Assembly: GCA_022828595.1 (NCBI GenBank)
Contig: JAKGHH010000004.1
Span: 51,076,922-51,140,921, forward strand
Source of the DNA: Nelumbo lutea
Lineage: Eukaryota > Streptophyta > Magnoliopsida > Proteales > Nelumbonaceae
Direction of reading: 5' to 3'
DNA length: 64,000 nucleotides
The translations under genes were made by a program, and so were the position numbers. Each line of letters starts with the position of its first letter. Within the stretch, counting starts at the first letter, position 1. Under the pieces are notes generated by a model that saw only the letters and a program-made list of their open reading frames with translations, searched no databases and was not told the DNA's origin. This document shows, piece by piece, positions 47,801 through 58,690 of the stretch.

Positions 47801-50531
47801 TCAATATTCCGCTACAGGCAATATCAGGCTGTGTCAATATTTTGAACCTTGGATATACTCACACTACCAATGAGGTCAACATCCCGATCAGATGGCGATC
47901 CATATAGTTCAAACCAAATGTAGGAATCAAGTGGATTGAAGCTGCACAGACAAACACTTCTGTAATGTCAACTAGTACAAGTATTGCTTATATTGAAACC
48001 AAAGAGGAAAGGAATTGTTAGTTTGTTACATCATGATGCTTTTTGTCATGAAGTGCTGAATCTGATCAATATTCAGATTTTTTTTTATACATTTGACAAG
48101 TGTTTATTTGTTAAAAAATAAAGAAAATGGAAGAAAGAAAACAATTTCTCCAGTTTGCTTCTTAACCAATGATACATGGTCACCTGTATATGCCTAGCAT
48201 ACCGGTATTGTATAGTGGATACTCTATGGATACTTCTAGACATACTCTATAGAATTACCACCTTTAAAATATGTAAAATCAAATGTTTTAAGAAATAATA
48301 CTAAAAAATATCTGAGCATCTTAGAAATTTTATTAAATTTGGAAAGACATAAATATTGAAAAATGACATTTAGCTTCAAAAACTGGATATAAACACATGA
48401 TATATGCAATATTACATTGGATACTAATACCAGTATCCAAGGTTGAAAGTATCAACGTGATACACCCGATACGGGGTGCATCATATAGGTATCTAGAGGG
48501 GTGGGCACGGACCATAGGTGGATTAGGAACATTTGCAGAAATTCCACTTGTGCCAATCCCATCAGATAATGCATTATGTCTTTTTCAAAAATAAAAGAAA
48601 AAAATGCATCATGCCTTTTTCAGGGGCATAATACAAACTATACAACTGAATAGTGAACAAGAAGAAAATGAGAAGCAACACAACTTGTAAGCAAATGATG
48701 TTCCTGAGCATCACACAACCTAACCTGGACAGGTTAGGTACCACCATATCCCCTCAAAGGTGGCTTTCCTAACCTGGACAGCAGCTCTCAGGAAGTGCCT
48801 AACTAGAGACAAATTATCCAGCAGAGGCATGAGTCTCCCTTCTACAAGCTGTCTTTTGCAACAGTGACTCAGAGACTGCAGACCACATCTTTATTCATTG
48901 TCCCTTCAGCTATAAAATCTGGACCAGCATCTTAAAGGCTATCAACATCAGCTGAATTTTCCCAAAATCAACTTTGCAGTCCCTATCTAGATGGAAAATG
49001 GGCAGGCTGAGCAGCAGAGGCAAGGTGATATGGCATATAATACCTGCAGCTATTTGTTGGACTAGATGGAGAGAATTTGAAAAAATTTTGAAAATTCTTG
49101 CTCACAATTTACTGAAATCTTTTGGAACATCATTGCAAAAATCACCTCCTGGAGTTGAGTTCATAAGAGTTGTAAAGATTTACAGTTTGGTTCTATATTA
49201 GAATCCAGGAGCCTTTTCTGAGATTTGTTTTTTGGACAAGATCTTTTGCCATACAGATTCTCACTGTCTAGGGGTGATGATCTCCACCCTCCTCTCTGTT
49301 TTGTCTATCAATGTAAATACGTTTTATCTTTTCTAAAACACAAACGTATCATGCAACCTAATGTTCAACTTTTAGTAATAAAGCTTAAAGCAATATGTTT
49401 TCTAAACTGTTCCCCAACCTACACGTTATATCCCCTTCTAGTTCTTTAGGTAGGGGGGTAAGTGGCTAGTTGATTAGTGGCAAGAACAAGGATTTAGAAC
49501 TAGGTATATTGTATTGTTAGCACTCAAAGACTTCATCAACTACCTACAGATGGAACTAGTCTTCTCATCTGCATAAGCAGTATTCATTATTTTATTCTTT
49601 ATTCAACAGAAATGATACATTAATATATAGAGAGAAAAAATAAAGCAAGGAATATGGTAAACTGAACATGTGTGTGCATACTCCCTGAAGCTGACTTTGA
49701 TGGCGAGGACAGAACCCGTTTTGGACTTGCGAAAATCTCGACCTTTCTTCCGAACCCTTTCTTCAACCTGCCAGAATTTTATACAATTCTTTGTAATATG
49801 CCCAAGTAATTGAAGCTTAAAATTTAGAACAATAGTAAGAACTAAGAAGACAGAATTGGATTCGTAATGATTACTACTTTCATTATCAATAGAACGAGAA
49901 AGCATAATCAAACCAACCAAGCAATATCAGAAATAAAAAGAAGAAACGCATAAACAATGTTAAAAAAGGCATACCCTTTTCCTCATTTGTTCAGGGTTTC
50001 CAATGCTATCGCCGAGGACGGCTCGGAGCTCAGAGTCATTTCTGCAGGCATCTTCTAAGATTCTGCATTCAAGTTGTGCTCACACACGCACGCACACTCC
50101 TCAGAAAGCAGTAGTCAAAGAGAGAGACAGAGAGAGAGATTAAAAAACAAGTAGAGTGGAAATTACTTGGCCCAGGAAGGATAGTTGTGGAGACGGTCAT
50201 ATTCGCGCTTTCTCTTCTCCTCCCTGACTTTGAGCAACCTGCGACTCCTGGCAGTCGTTCCCGACCCTTTCGCTGCCATGGTGTCCTTGTTATTGATGGT
50301 GTCTCCTGAGTTATCCGAAGCGGCAGCTCGAATCATTGCCAGACGACGCGAATTAGAATTCACGTCGCCAATGATGGGTAATGATATGTTCTCCTTCTTA
50401 TTCTTGGTGAACCTAACGAAGAACCTAGATGGGGACGGAGGAGAAGGAGAGGAAGAAGAAGAAGAAGGTTTCCATGGAGTAGGATGGGAATGAGGATGAG
50501 AGTTGACATAGGAGCTGCAGCAATAGTTCAT
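44898..50531 (-). CDS. DUF3531 family protein, probably plastid-targeted, eight exons, 324 aa
   Basis: Exons in transcript order are 50531-50167, 50062-49975, 49767-49682, 47941-47863, 47483-47424, 45417-45296, 45201-45130 and 45000-44898. All junctions are GT-AG and in phase, 325 codons with the stop. The N-terminus (MNYCCSSYVNSHPHSHP, then a Ser/Pro run and an Arg-rich stretch to about residue 70) looks like a chloroplast transit peptide. A basic region (ARSRRLLKVREEKRKREYDRLHNYPSWAK) precedes the conserved part: LEDACRNDSELRAVLGDS, VRKKGRDFRKSKTGSVLAIKVSFRDFNPLDSY, WFELYGSPSDRDVDLIGSVI, WYVMGRLGAFN, SFHDISDVEFQDNWGRVW, and the C-terminal VVFGGRRMGDWEEGMTNPEYGY. From memory this is the DUF3531 family of plants and cyanobacteria, function unknown. 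It looks intact. Several introns carry transposon relics. Confidence 0.93.
45540..46275 (-). mobile_element. Ty1/copia 3' fragment (end of pol plus LTR) in intron 5 of the DUF3531 gene
   Basis: The minus strand from about 46270 reads LVDGNLVSWKSKKQYIMASS, then SAETEYRTMA and ELGVENEKPIMLSCD, the RNase H end of copia pol, with stops. The short purine tract 'ggtggagtg' leads into TGTCAACA at 45859, the LTR start. 'ggtataaaatatag' near 45690 would be the LTR TATA box. The far LTR end is not clear, so the lower coordinate is approximate. Confidence 0.75.
46441..46985 (-). mobile_element. 5'-truncated L1-type LINE end with RNase H domain
   Basis: The minus strand reads QVNFDGSSVRNPGPSGIGG, VFRNEEGIVTVLFSGPIGEGDS, LRAEILAALEGIRRAKDLNI and LILEGDSKVVVNWL. 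These are the DG, E and D motifs of the RNase H domain at the end of plant L1 LINEs. A non-coding 3' tail and a poly(A)-like end (46441-46455) follow. One frameshift lies near the C-terminus. It sits in the same intron as the copia fragment. Confidence 0.82.
47628..47862. repeat. 'GTATCG'-type repeat in intron 4 of the DUF3531 gene
   Basis: Starts near 'gtatcagggcgtatcggccg' and ends 'atattttgaaccttgg', one base before exon 4 as read from the other strand. It resembles 37161-37384. A further piece lies at about 48418-48500 in intron 3. Confidence 0.45.
48690..49200 (+). pseudogene. LINE C-terminal relic (zf-RVT region) in intron 3 of the DUF3531 gene
   Basis: The plus-strand frames give IPSKVAFLTWTAALR, then FCNSDSETADHIFIHC, PFSYKIW, and RGKVIWHIIPAAICWTRWRE. 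This is the zinc-binding region downstream of the reverse transcriptase in plant L1-type LINEs (CxxC..H..C pattern). Stops and shifts break it. It lies opposite in strand to the host gene. Confidence 0.75.
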
Positions 50532-51240
50532 CTCGTTTTTCCACTTTGGATTATAAAGTTCAGCAATTGTAATCTTTCTAATCTAACCATACTCTCTACT
50601 CACTCCCTCTTCGATTGAGTCTTCCCCATTCCATTCTCTGAACCAGAAAGGCAGAAATCCGTCCAAAATATTCTGAGTCTGAGCTTCCGGACAAAACAAG
50701 TAAAAATTATCTTCTTCACCGATGATTTTCGTTTTTCTGTAAAATATAAAAATCTCCCTGGATTTTCTAACAATCTTATAAACCTCCCCCCTATGTTTTT
50801 ACTTCAATGAAAACCTCCCTGCTGCATTTGCAAATACCTCCCTTGATCCCTTCCATTGGTTTTATTGCAATGGAAGCAATGAAATTATCAAAATGCCCTT
50901 AAAATTTTTAAGGCATATAATGCACAATTTTAAGTTTTCAACTTTATCCTTCCCCATTTTGTTTTCATTTCCTCACTTTTCAATGTGTAAGCAACGCGGA
51001 TCGGTGACTCCAATTCGGTTAATTAAGTATAAGTGTTGAATATTTCAGCACAATTAATATTTAAAAAATTAAGAGTATTCTTGAATAAAAAATAAATATA
51101 GAACATTCTAGAAATAGCTCAAGAAAATAAACATATGAGAAAGAGCAAAACAAGAAATAACAATGAAAAGATAATCGTAGAAGGTTTTTTTTTAAGAGTA
51201 AGATAAAGGGAAAGAAAGATTACACAAATAAAGGGGGAGT
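50532..51240. other. Upstream region of the DUF3531 gene
   Basis: Holds the presumed promoter and leader; a TATA-like motif cannot be chosen with confidence. From about 50740 the text ('ctccctggattttctaac', 'aaacctcccccctatg') resembles the MULE-like MITE family at 3.5 and 25.6 kb. Confidence 0.4.
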
Positions 51241-51255
51241 CATCCAATTTGCCAA

Positions 51256-51904
51256 CTACAAAGGTAGGGCTTCTATGTAACAACCACAATCTGAAAGGCC
51301 CGCTTTTGCAATATTATGGGCTAGCAGATTGGACTCCCACCTAACAAAAGAAAAAGAAATGTTCAAGTTTTTACATTGTTCGAGAATATTTCTACAAAAA
51401 ACGAATGCTTCAGAAGCATCAGATGGATTCTTCGCGATCAGCGCCTGAACCAGGGATTTACTATCACTTTCTATCACAAAAGGACCTTTGTTTAGCAGCT
51501 TCCCTAGCTTCACTCCTTGGAGGCAAGCATATGTTTTTGTTTGGGTGGGAGAAATTGCATCTAAGTGGCCAAAAGATACACCTTCCAACAGACCCAAATG
51601 GTTTCTAACTGCTACACCAAAACTCACTTTCCCTTCACATAAAAATGGTGCCACAAAATGGTTGATTCAGTAAACTTGGGCACTTACAAAATACTTGGCC
51701 ATTCTTTCAGCAAAGTCCTCTTCCTCTCCTTCCGGGCTCTATTGAGATAGATGAGATTTTTGTAAGGGTTAGGCAATTCATTATCAAAAACAAATTTGTT
51801 CCTATATTTCCACATAGTCCACAACAAGACTTTAGGAAAAACATAGACTTTAGAACCTTTTCAAAATGACACCCAAAATTTATAAATAGACGACTTGGGA
51901 TCAA
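51256..51904 (-). pseudogene. LINE-derived RNase H-like relic
   Basis: The minus-strand frame from 51654 to 51256 is open for 132 codons: VSFGVAVRNHLGLLEG, KTYACLQGVKLG, PFVIESDSKSLVQALIAK and FVRWESNLLAHNIAK. These are the acidic-residue blocks of the plant LINE RNase H domain in order. Upstream (about 51900-51700) another frame reads LLWTMWKYRNKFVFDNELPN, the segment that normally precedes it. Frame breaks between the two, and the lack of a start, mark it as a relic, although the RNase H part is well kept. Confidence 0.78.
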
Positions 51905-52103
51905 TCTTGCTCATCATAGCTCATTCTCTTTCTCTCATTCAGCCTCTTCCCCCATTCCAACAATGGCCTAACCCTTCACCAGAGGGTATGTAAATAGCCT
52001 CTTATTTGGGATCTGACCACTTGTTTATTCTCTGTTTCTTCTCATTTTTTGTCCATCAATTCCTTAGGCCTTGAGGTAAAGACCATTTCATGCTCACGGC
52101 CTT

Positions 52104-52617
52104 GGGAGTGTAAATGGATCGAATTCGAATCGGATCAGGCAATATCCAAATTCGAATCCGATTAAAAAAATTTGATATACGAATTTGATTCGATATTCGA
52201 CAAATATCAAAAATTAATAGTCGAATTCGAATCCAATTAAACATTCGAATATTCGAATTGATTTGAATTCGACTAATTAATTATTTTAGGTAATTAATAA
52301 ATATATAAAATAAATATTTTATTTATATAAAGTATATAAATATATAAATTATTTATATAATTTAATTATTATATATAAATTATATAAAACATTTGAAAAT
52401 TTTATATATTATATATAAGAATTAAATAATCGACCGAATTTGAATATTTATCCAATCGAATAAGGTCATATCCAAATTCGAATCTGATTAGCTATTCGGT
52501 ATGAATAGGATATCTGAATTATTCAACCAATTAGATATGCAAATTATCCGAATTTGATTTGATTATGTCGAATCTCGAATTTGAAATTGGATTTTCGAAT
52601 ACTATTGACACCCCTAC
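52104..52617. mobile_element. hAT-type MITE rich in 'TTCGAATTCG' motifs
   Basis: 514 bp. The left end GGGAGTGTAAATGGATC and the right end, reverse-complemented, GTAGGGGTGTCAATAG are the common hAT 'GGGGTGTCAAT' type. The flanks are ACGGCCTT (52096-52103) and ACGACCTT (52618-52625), an 8-bp duplication with one mismatch. The AT-rich centre has many 'attcgaat' palindromes. Confidence 0.82.
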
Positions 52618-52770
52618 ACGACCTTACACAACCTTATACAATGAAAGAGTAGATGTGGATAAAGGGTTTAACCTTTGAAAATGGCTCAAAGCACGAACTA
52701 AAGCAAATGGATTCAAGATTCCACTACTCGTTCCTAAGAGTTCTTAAGACTGCAATCAAATTAAGCTTTA

Positions 52771-53026
52771 GGCTGTGTTTGGTTGCAATGCAAATAAATT
52801 TGTACTGATGCAAAATTATGGCAGTGCAAATGATTTGAGTATAAATTCTCATCAATTTTTTAGCTTATTTTGTCTAATTGCAATACAAATGAAGTAAATT
52901 AAAGCATGAAGCAAAACAAAGTAAAACCTAAAATGAAATTAAACGACAATTTGCATTTCTTTTTCATTTGAACTTCCATGCATTTGTACTAGTGCAAATA
53001 AAGTTGCATTGCAACCAAACACAACC
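52771..53026. mobile_element. Tourist-type MITE
   Basis: 256 bp with long TIRs: GGCTGTGTTTGGTTGCAATG and, reverse-complemented, GGTTGTGTTTGGTTGCAATG, flanked by TTA (52768-52770, 53027-53029). The TIRs stay similar for about 45 bases, so this copy looks fairly young. Confidence 0.92.
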
Positions 53027-53175
53027 TTAATAAAATGGTTTGGACACAAGTTCGATTAGGCTCAATTCGAGTTTGATTATAATCGAGTTCAAACCTTCGG
53101 GTAAGCTTGATTAATTATTAGATTCAAGCTTGACAATAAAAAGTTCAGCTCAAAAGTTTGCAAGCTTGGCTCAAT

Positions 53176-53177
<2 letters not shown>

Positions 53178-53234
<57 letters not shown>
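53178..53234. repeat. (AC)n microsatellite
   Basis: About 28 uninterrupted AC units followed by three CATA units. It sits inside a region with 'caagcttgg'/'cgaactcgaa' motifs that may be a decayed hAT MITE (about 53030-53390). A poly-T run (53429-53451) and a TC tract (53519-53546) follow. Confidence 0.95.
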
Positions 53235-53238
<4 letters not shown>

Positions 53239-56200
53239 TACATACTTCATTTTCGAGCTTTCAAGCCGAATTTAAGCTCATTGAATATTTAATCGAACTG
53301 AAAAATATTGTTCAAATTGAACTCAAACTCGAACTCGAACCTTGTAGTAATTTAGTCGAATCGAGCCGAGATATGCCAAAATTTAGCTTAGTTAAACTAG
53401 ATTGTGTTCCTACTTCTTATCTTTGTTTTTTTTTTTTTTTTTTTTTTTTTGCTTTACTATTTCTTCTTTATCGCTCATTTGGTTTTGGACTTTTAGTTGT
53501 GGTAGAAGATAGTAATTTCTCTCTCTTTCTCTCTCTCTCTCTCTTCACTTTTTGAATACATGCATTTAATTTTTTATCATTATATTAAAATATCAATGTT
53601 TAAGTTAAACTTTTTTTAAAAACGGTTTAGGTTAAAACTTAAACATTGAGATATGATGCGTAAAAAATATCTAAAATATTAATTAGAAAAAATAAATAAA
53701 ACAATAAGACAAATAATAAATTTAAATTAATAAAATTTAATAATTAATTAAAAATATTATTGTAATTATAAATAATATTTTTATATTGTCATTATAAAAT
53801 TTCATAATTAATTATAATAATTTGACAATTATAAAGTAATAGAATTAAATTTCAATTTAAAAATGATTAACATAATAGAAAATTTAAAATAAATTATTAT
53901 TTTATAATTTTAACAATAATAGTTACGCATCATAACTTAAATTACACATCAATAACAAATTATTAAATAAATTAAATTTTAATAACAGTAAAAATTATTA
54001 ACTTAAACTCAATTTAAGTTCAACTTAAAATAATGAAAAATAAACACAAGTCGGGCTCTTAGCCTTTGGCCACATCATCACACTTCACCATTGTAGAAAA
54101 GGCGGAAACTTCCCAAACATTAAGCATGCAGGATAATTAAAATAACTAAAATATCAATTTATTTTGATATTTTTAGTAATTAATTATTCATAAATACATA
54201 AATTTTTGAAAGTTAATTTATTCATACCAATCATTATTGAATAATTAATTTTTAATATTTAAATATTAATTTATTATTAAATGTAATTAATTATATATCA
54301 GTATTATATGAAATTGATAATTATTACCTAAAAATTCTAGTAGTCTTAAGATAATTATTTATATTGATAATTTATAAAATTAATTTTCAGTAAGTTTATG
54401 TAATTTTATAAAACTATTTGTTTTGAAAATTAATTTCGGTAATAAATGTTTTTGATTCATATTTTCATTTACATTGGTCTTTGTCAATTGATAAATATTA
54501 AATTGTAAAATTAATGGATAATTTTAACTATATTTATAAATAATTTAATGAATATCTTTTATTGAGGAATATCAACTTCATTGATATACATGGACAGATA
54601 CAAATAGATAATTAAATAAATAGATATGTATAATCATAAGATCTATGGTATTGAACCATAATAAAGGCATTGGTCTTTGCTTTATGTGTTATATATGATA
54701 CAGAGTGAAGATGATATATCATTTTCAGGCAATTAACTATCTAGAGGTGTCCAATGTAGTTTGAGTCAACAACAATAGTAGTGGACCACAAGGACATCCA
54801 AGAAAAAGAATCACATCTCAAATCATGACTCATCAAAAACCACTTGTTTATTTCTGGTGTTTCCTCTTTTCTTTAGTTGTTCGTAGTCATTGTTCCACTA
54901 TTTAGAGTGAGGCTGCATTTCACACCTCCCTTTATGATGCTTGTAGCAGGCTTATTCTTTGATTAATGATTTATTTTCATTTATATAAAAAAAAAAACAC
55001 TTGAACAAACAAGGCAATGAACAAAAAGGTACCTGTGATGTCTCATTTAAATCAGGTGTTGACTTGTTACTCATATTACAAAGCACATAATCAATTAATC
55101 TAAATAGCAAATAAACAAAAGCATATCTTCGAGAAATTTAAGCTAAAAAAAGTTGCATCAACAACCATATTATGCCCATAATTGATACCTTTCAATTAGT
55201 AAAGTATTATTAATCACATTTCATTGCTAAGGTTGATAAGAAGAGATGCTATGCTATCTATCAGATTGATAATATAGGAGGATAGATTATGGATCTCCAA
55301 TACTCACACATGAAAGTGTTCAAGAAAATGCTTATCTGTTTACTTCTCCATTTCTCAGAAGTGCATAGTATAAGACATCATAGAAAATGTAGTCAGTGTT
55401 CCCTTATGATTTCCATGAATACCAATTCTATGCAGCTTTACTAGGAATGGAGCCTTAATCACACCATTTTGATCCCTAATAACACCACCAAATCCTAAAG
55501 GTCCAAGATTTCCATGGAAATTTCCATCAAATTTTAGCTTAAGGTTAGCACTTTTTAGTGGCTTCTAGACCTTTAGGACTCTATGAACTAAAGCAACTGA
55601 GTGATTTTAAATAAATTGAAAAAAAAATCAAGTTTGTAGTGGGGCCCACATCTCTCTTTCGTATAGGTTTTATGTGTTGGTAGGTCCCAAATATCTATTT
55701 TCTATAGGTTTCATGTTAGTAAGGGCCCACTTATACATGTTGTTTAGGTTTTTGTGTTGGTGAAGGCCACACATTTGCATATTTAATATGTTCTTGACTT
55801 GTATGTATAAAATTTGTACATGTGAACTTGTGCATAATACAATCCATCATCCACTCCCATATCTAAGTGTTTTCACTTTGGATTATCCTAAAATAGAATT
55901 CTTAGGTTCTCTTTATGTTTTTAACTAGTCTTTAAACATATGAACCTTAGATATTTGTAAAATGGTTTATTTTGGGATTTCTTATTTCATTTTGATGTAT
56001 TATAATGAACAATCTAATTTTTATATTCGTTTTCTTTATTTTTCAGGTCAAACCAATACAAGAATCATAAAAAGGCATGGTTGAAGATATTAGATATCAA
56101 TATTCTACATTTTTGTTGTTTATTAATTTATGTAAAAAGAATTTGGTATTTTTTATGACATTAAAGTATGAAACTCATTTTTTATGTACTTTTATCATTA

Positions 56201-56339
56201 ATTAAAATATTCACTTTTGTTATAATTTTATTGTCAATTAAATGGTTATATGGATGAATGTGATGAATTAAGTGTAAAATAGGTGATAATCATATGCTTT
56301 AAAATCATTGGAATACCAAAAATAGGAAAATAAGAAAAA
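53235..56339. other. AT-rich intergenic DNA, no gene recognised
   Basis: 53570-54000 and 54120-54580 are very AT-rich. Between 55380 and 55580 a few LINE-like words occur, but not enough to call. No exon chain or RNA gene is seen. Confidence 0.45.
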
Positions 56340-56745
56340 AAAAGAATTTAATTTTTGACGACATTTGCTAAACATCACCAAAGGTGTTGCAAACAAAAAA
56401 CTTCAATCACTTTTGGCAATGTTATTTAATGTCACCAAAACTATGCTTTTTTTGACATTAGTAAATGTCATTAAAACTGTGCATTTTGCTGACGTTTGTA
56501 AATGTCACCAAAAGCGTGCATTCTACTGATGTTTGTAAACGTCACCAAAAGTGCAACTAAACAACATATAGAATAGTTTTTGTGACATTTGCAAATATCA
56601 CTAAAAATCACCACAAACGTCACAAAAACTTCTTGAGACTTTTTTAGGCACGACATTTGTGAAAATGTCGCAAGCACAAATGTCGCAAGAAGTTTTTCGT
56701 GATGTTTATTGCCTTTTTTGTGACATTTGTCTAACATCGTCGAAA
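56340..56745. repeat. Array of short inverted 'ACATTTGTAAATGTC' motifs
   Basis: At least eight variants of 'gacatttgtaaatgtcacca' occur in about 400 bases, many of them self-complementary (for example near 56455, 56490 and 56530). Such short alternating repeats are typical of subterminal regions of CACTA (En/Spm-type) transposons. No CACTA terminus or transposase is seen, so the assignment is tentative. Confidence 0.5.
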
Positions 56746-57059
56746 CTCAATTTTTTTATAGAATCACCTTGTCTTTTAATGGCACATAGAACAAAACAAT
56801 TTTTGTACAATTTCCAAGGAGGTTTAAGGGTATTATAGGTACCAATAGTAGAATCAAATCATTCATTTTGTGTTCAATCACAACATAAATTACCATTTAA
56901 TCAAAATAATTTAGGAATCACATAAATGTTCAAAAATTTGGACAGTCATATCTAATAATTTGATCATTTATCAAACTAAATGATAAGTAATGCCAACAAT
57001 TTTATTGATAAGTAAATTATCATAATTTAAGGTATTATCAATCAACCAGTATTTTTTTC

Positions 57060-58690
57060 ACAAGAGTTGAATCATGTTTTTCATCATACATGAATCTATT
57101 TGAAAAGAGAACCTCATTTTGGCCTGGCCTTCTCATCATATATCTATTTTCCTTGACATGATGAACTACTCGACCCTTGATTTGCATGTCCATGATTCTT
57201 ATGCCATTTAAAGGATTAATCCTATAGATTCAATCAATAAAATTGGGTACCCATTTCATCTTGGGCCTTTGGGGTTAGTGACCTTCTTCTTTTGAATCCA
57301 TTTAACTATTGGATCCTTGAGATTTCTTCTATAATATCAAGGCTAGGCTGAATGAGCCAATCTTACAACAATACGTACAAGATTTCATTTGTTTTGAACT
57401 TGATTCTTTTACAAACATAGTTTTATGGGATTGCCATTTTTTTAGTGTAGGTGTACTTGATCCCTTACCATTGCATATTCTTTGATTTCCTAGCATTTTA
57501 TTTAAATTTTTGTACTACTAGTAAAATTTCCTATGGTTCTTAGGAAATCAGTCAAATCATCTTTTTCTATTTTCAAATTAAAATATTCATTAGTTAACTT
57601 TTTAATAGAATCATCTATTTTTTATTTTCCTATCTTAGTTCTTGATTTTGAGCCTTCATAGTTGAGTTAGAAGATGCAAGAATGATGTTTTGACTCCTTA
57701 TGCTACTAGATTGGACGATAATATTTTCAGTTATTTTTCTAAGCTCTTTATTTTCTAACCTTTTCCTTTCTCCTAACAAATCTTCTAGAGCTTGTTAAAG
57801 CTCTTCATTGGTAAAATAAAAACAAAGGAAGTAGGATTAGGAATTACCTCATCTTATTCTTCAACCAGTAGACACAACTTGGCTTGTTTATTCTTTAACT
57901 CTTCTTCTCTACTAAAACTTGTATCATCCTATATAGCCTTTAGTGCATTCTTCCTCCCTTTGAAGTTTTTCTTCAAGTTTGGACACTCAAATTTGATATG
58001 GCCCACTTTCTTACATTCAAAGCATGTGAGCTTTCTTTTCTTGTTGTCATCTTTGTAGTGCCTCTTTTGTTCTTAAGAAAGTTTAAGAACTTTCTTGAGA
58101 AGAGTGTCATTTCCTCCTTACTGCAATTCTCCTCTTCTTCCCTTCTTTCAGCAACACTTTTGAGGGCAATTTTTTTCTTGTTGGTGCAGCCTTCATCTTC
58201 TTCTTTTTCTTTGATATCATCTCATAAGTATGAAGAGATCATATCAAGTCATCTATCTATACAGTATTCAAATACATTACTTCTTGGGTGACTATTACTT
58301 TTACTTCCCATTCCTATGGAAGATATCTTAATATATTTCTTATCTTTTCATCCTCCAGATATGTCTTTCTAAGGGACTTGATCACATTGACAAAATATGT
58401 AAAACAGGTAAGTATGTGAGTGAGAAATTCATGTGGTTTCATTTTGAAAAGCTCATATGCATGTACCAAAATGCTTATTTTGTACTCCTTTAGTTAGTTC
58501 CCTCAAGGGTAACCCCTAGGATTCTCCATATTTCTTGTGCCTCATTTTTGTCTAATGAACAATAGAAACAATTCATAGCCCTAACATTCAAAGTGATATT
58601 TTCTTCTCATTTTCATCCCATGCTAAAGAAGCTTTTTCTACCATTACCTCTTTGTAAACATCCTAATTGATTTGGGGTTCACCTTATGGA
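57060..58690 (-). pseudogene. Ty1/copia gag relic with zinc knuckle
   Basis: The minus strand contains, in order, a copia gag-like region (about 58600-58250: NEAQEIWRILGVTLEG, ELFKMKPHEF, KSLRKTYLEDEKIRNIL), a Lys-rich linker, and a zinc knuckle CFECKKVGHIKFEC (CX2CX4HX4C) at about 57985-58026. A coiled region near 57780 and a second, damaged CTYC motif near 57400 follow. Two knuckles after gag suggest the SIRE/Maximus lineage, but this is tentative. Many stops. No RT or LTR is recognised nearby. Confidence 0.75.

Noticed and set aside
56471..56737. 88-codon frame rich in Cys, His and Lys
   Set aside because: Produced by translating the short inverted motifs; not a zinc-finger protein.
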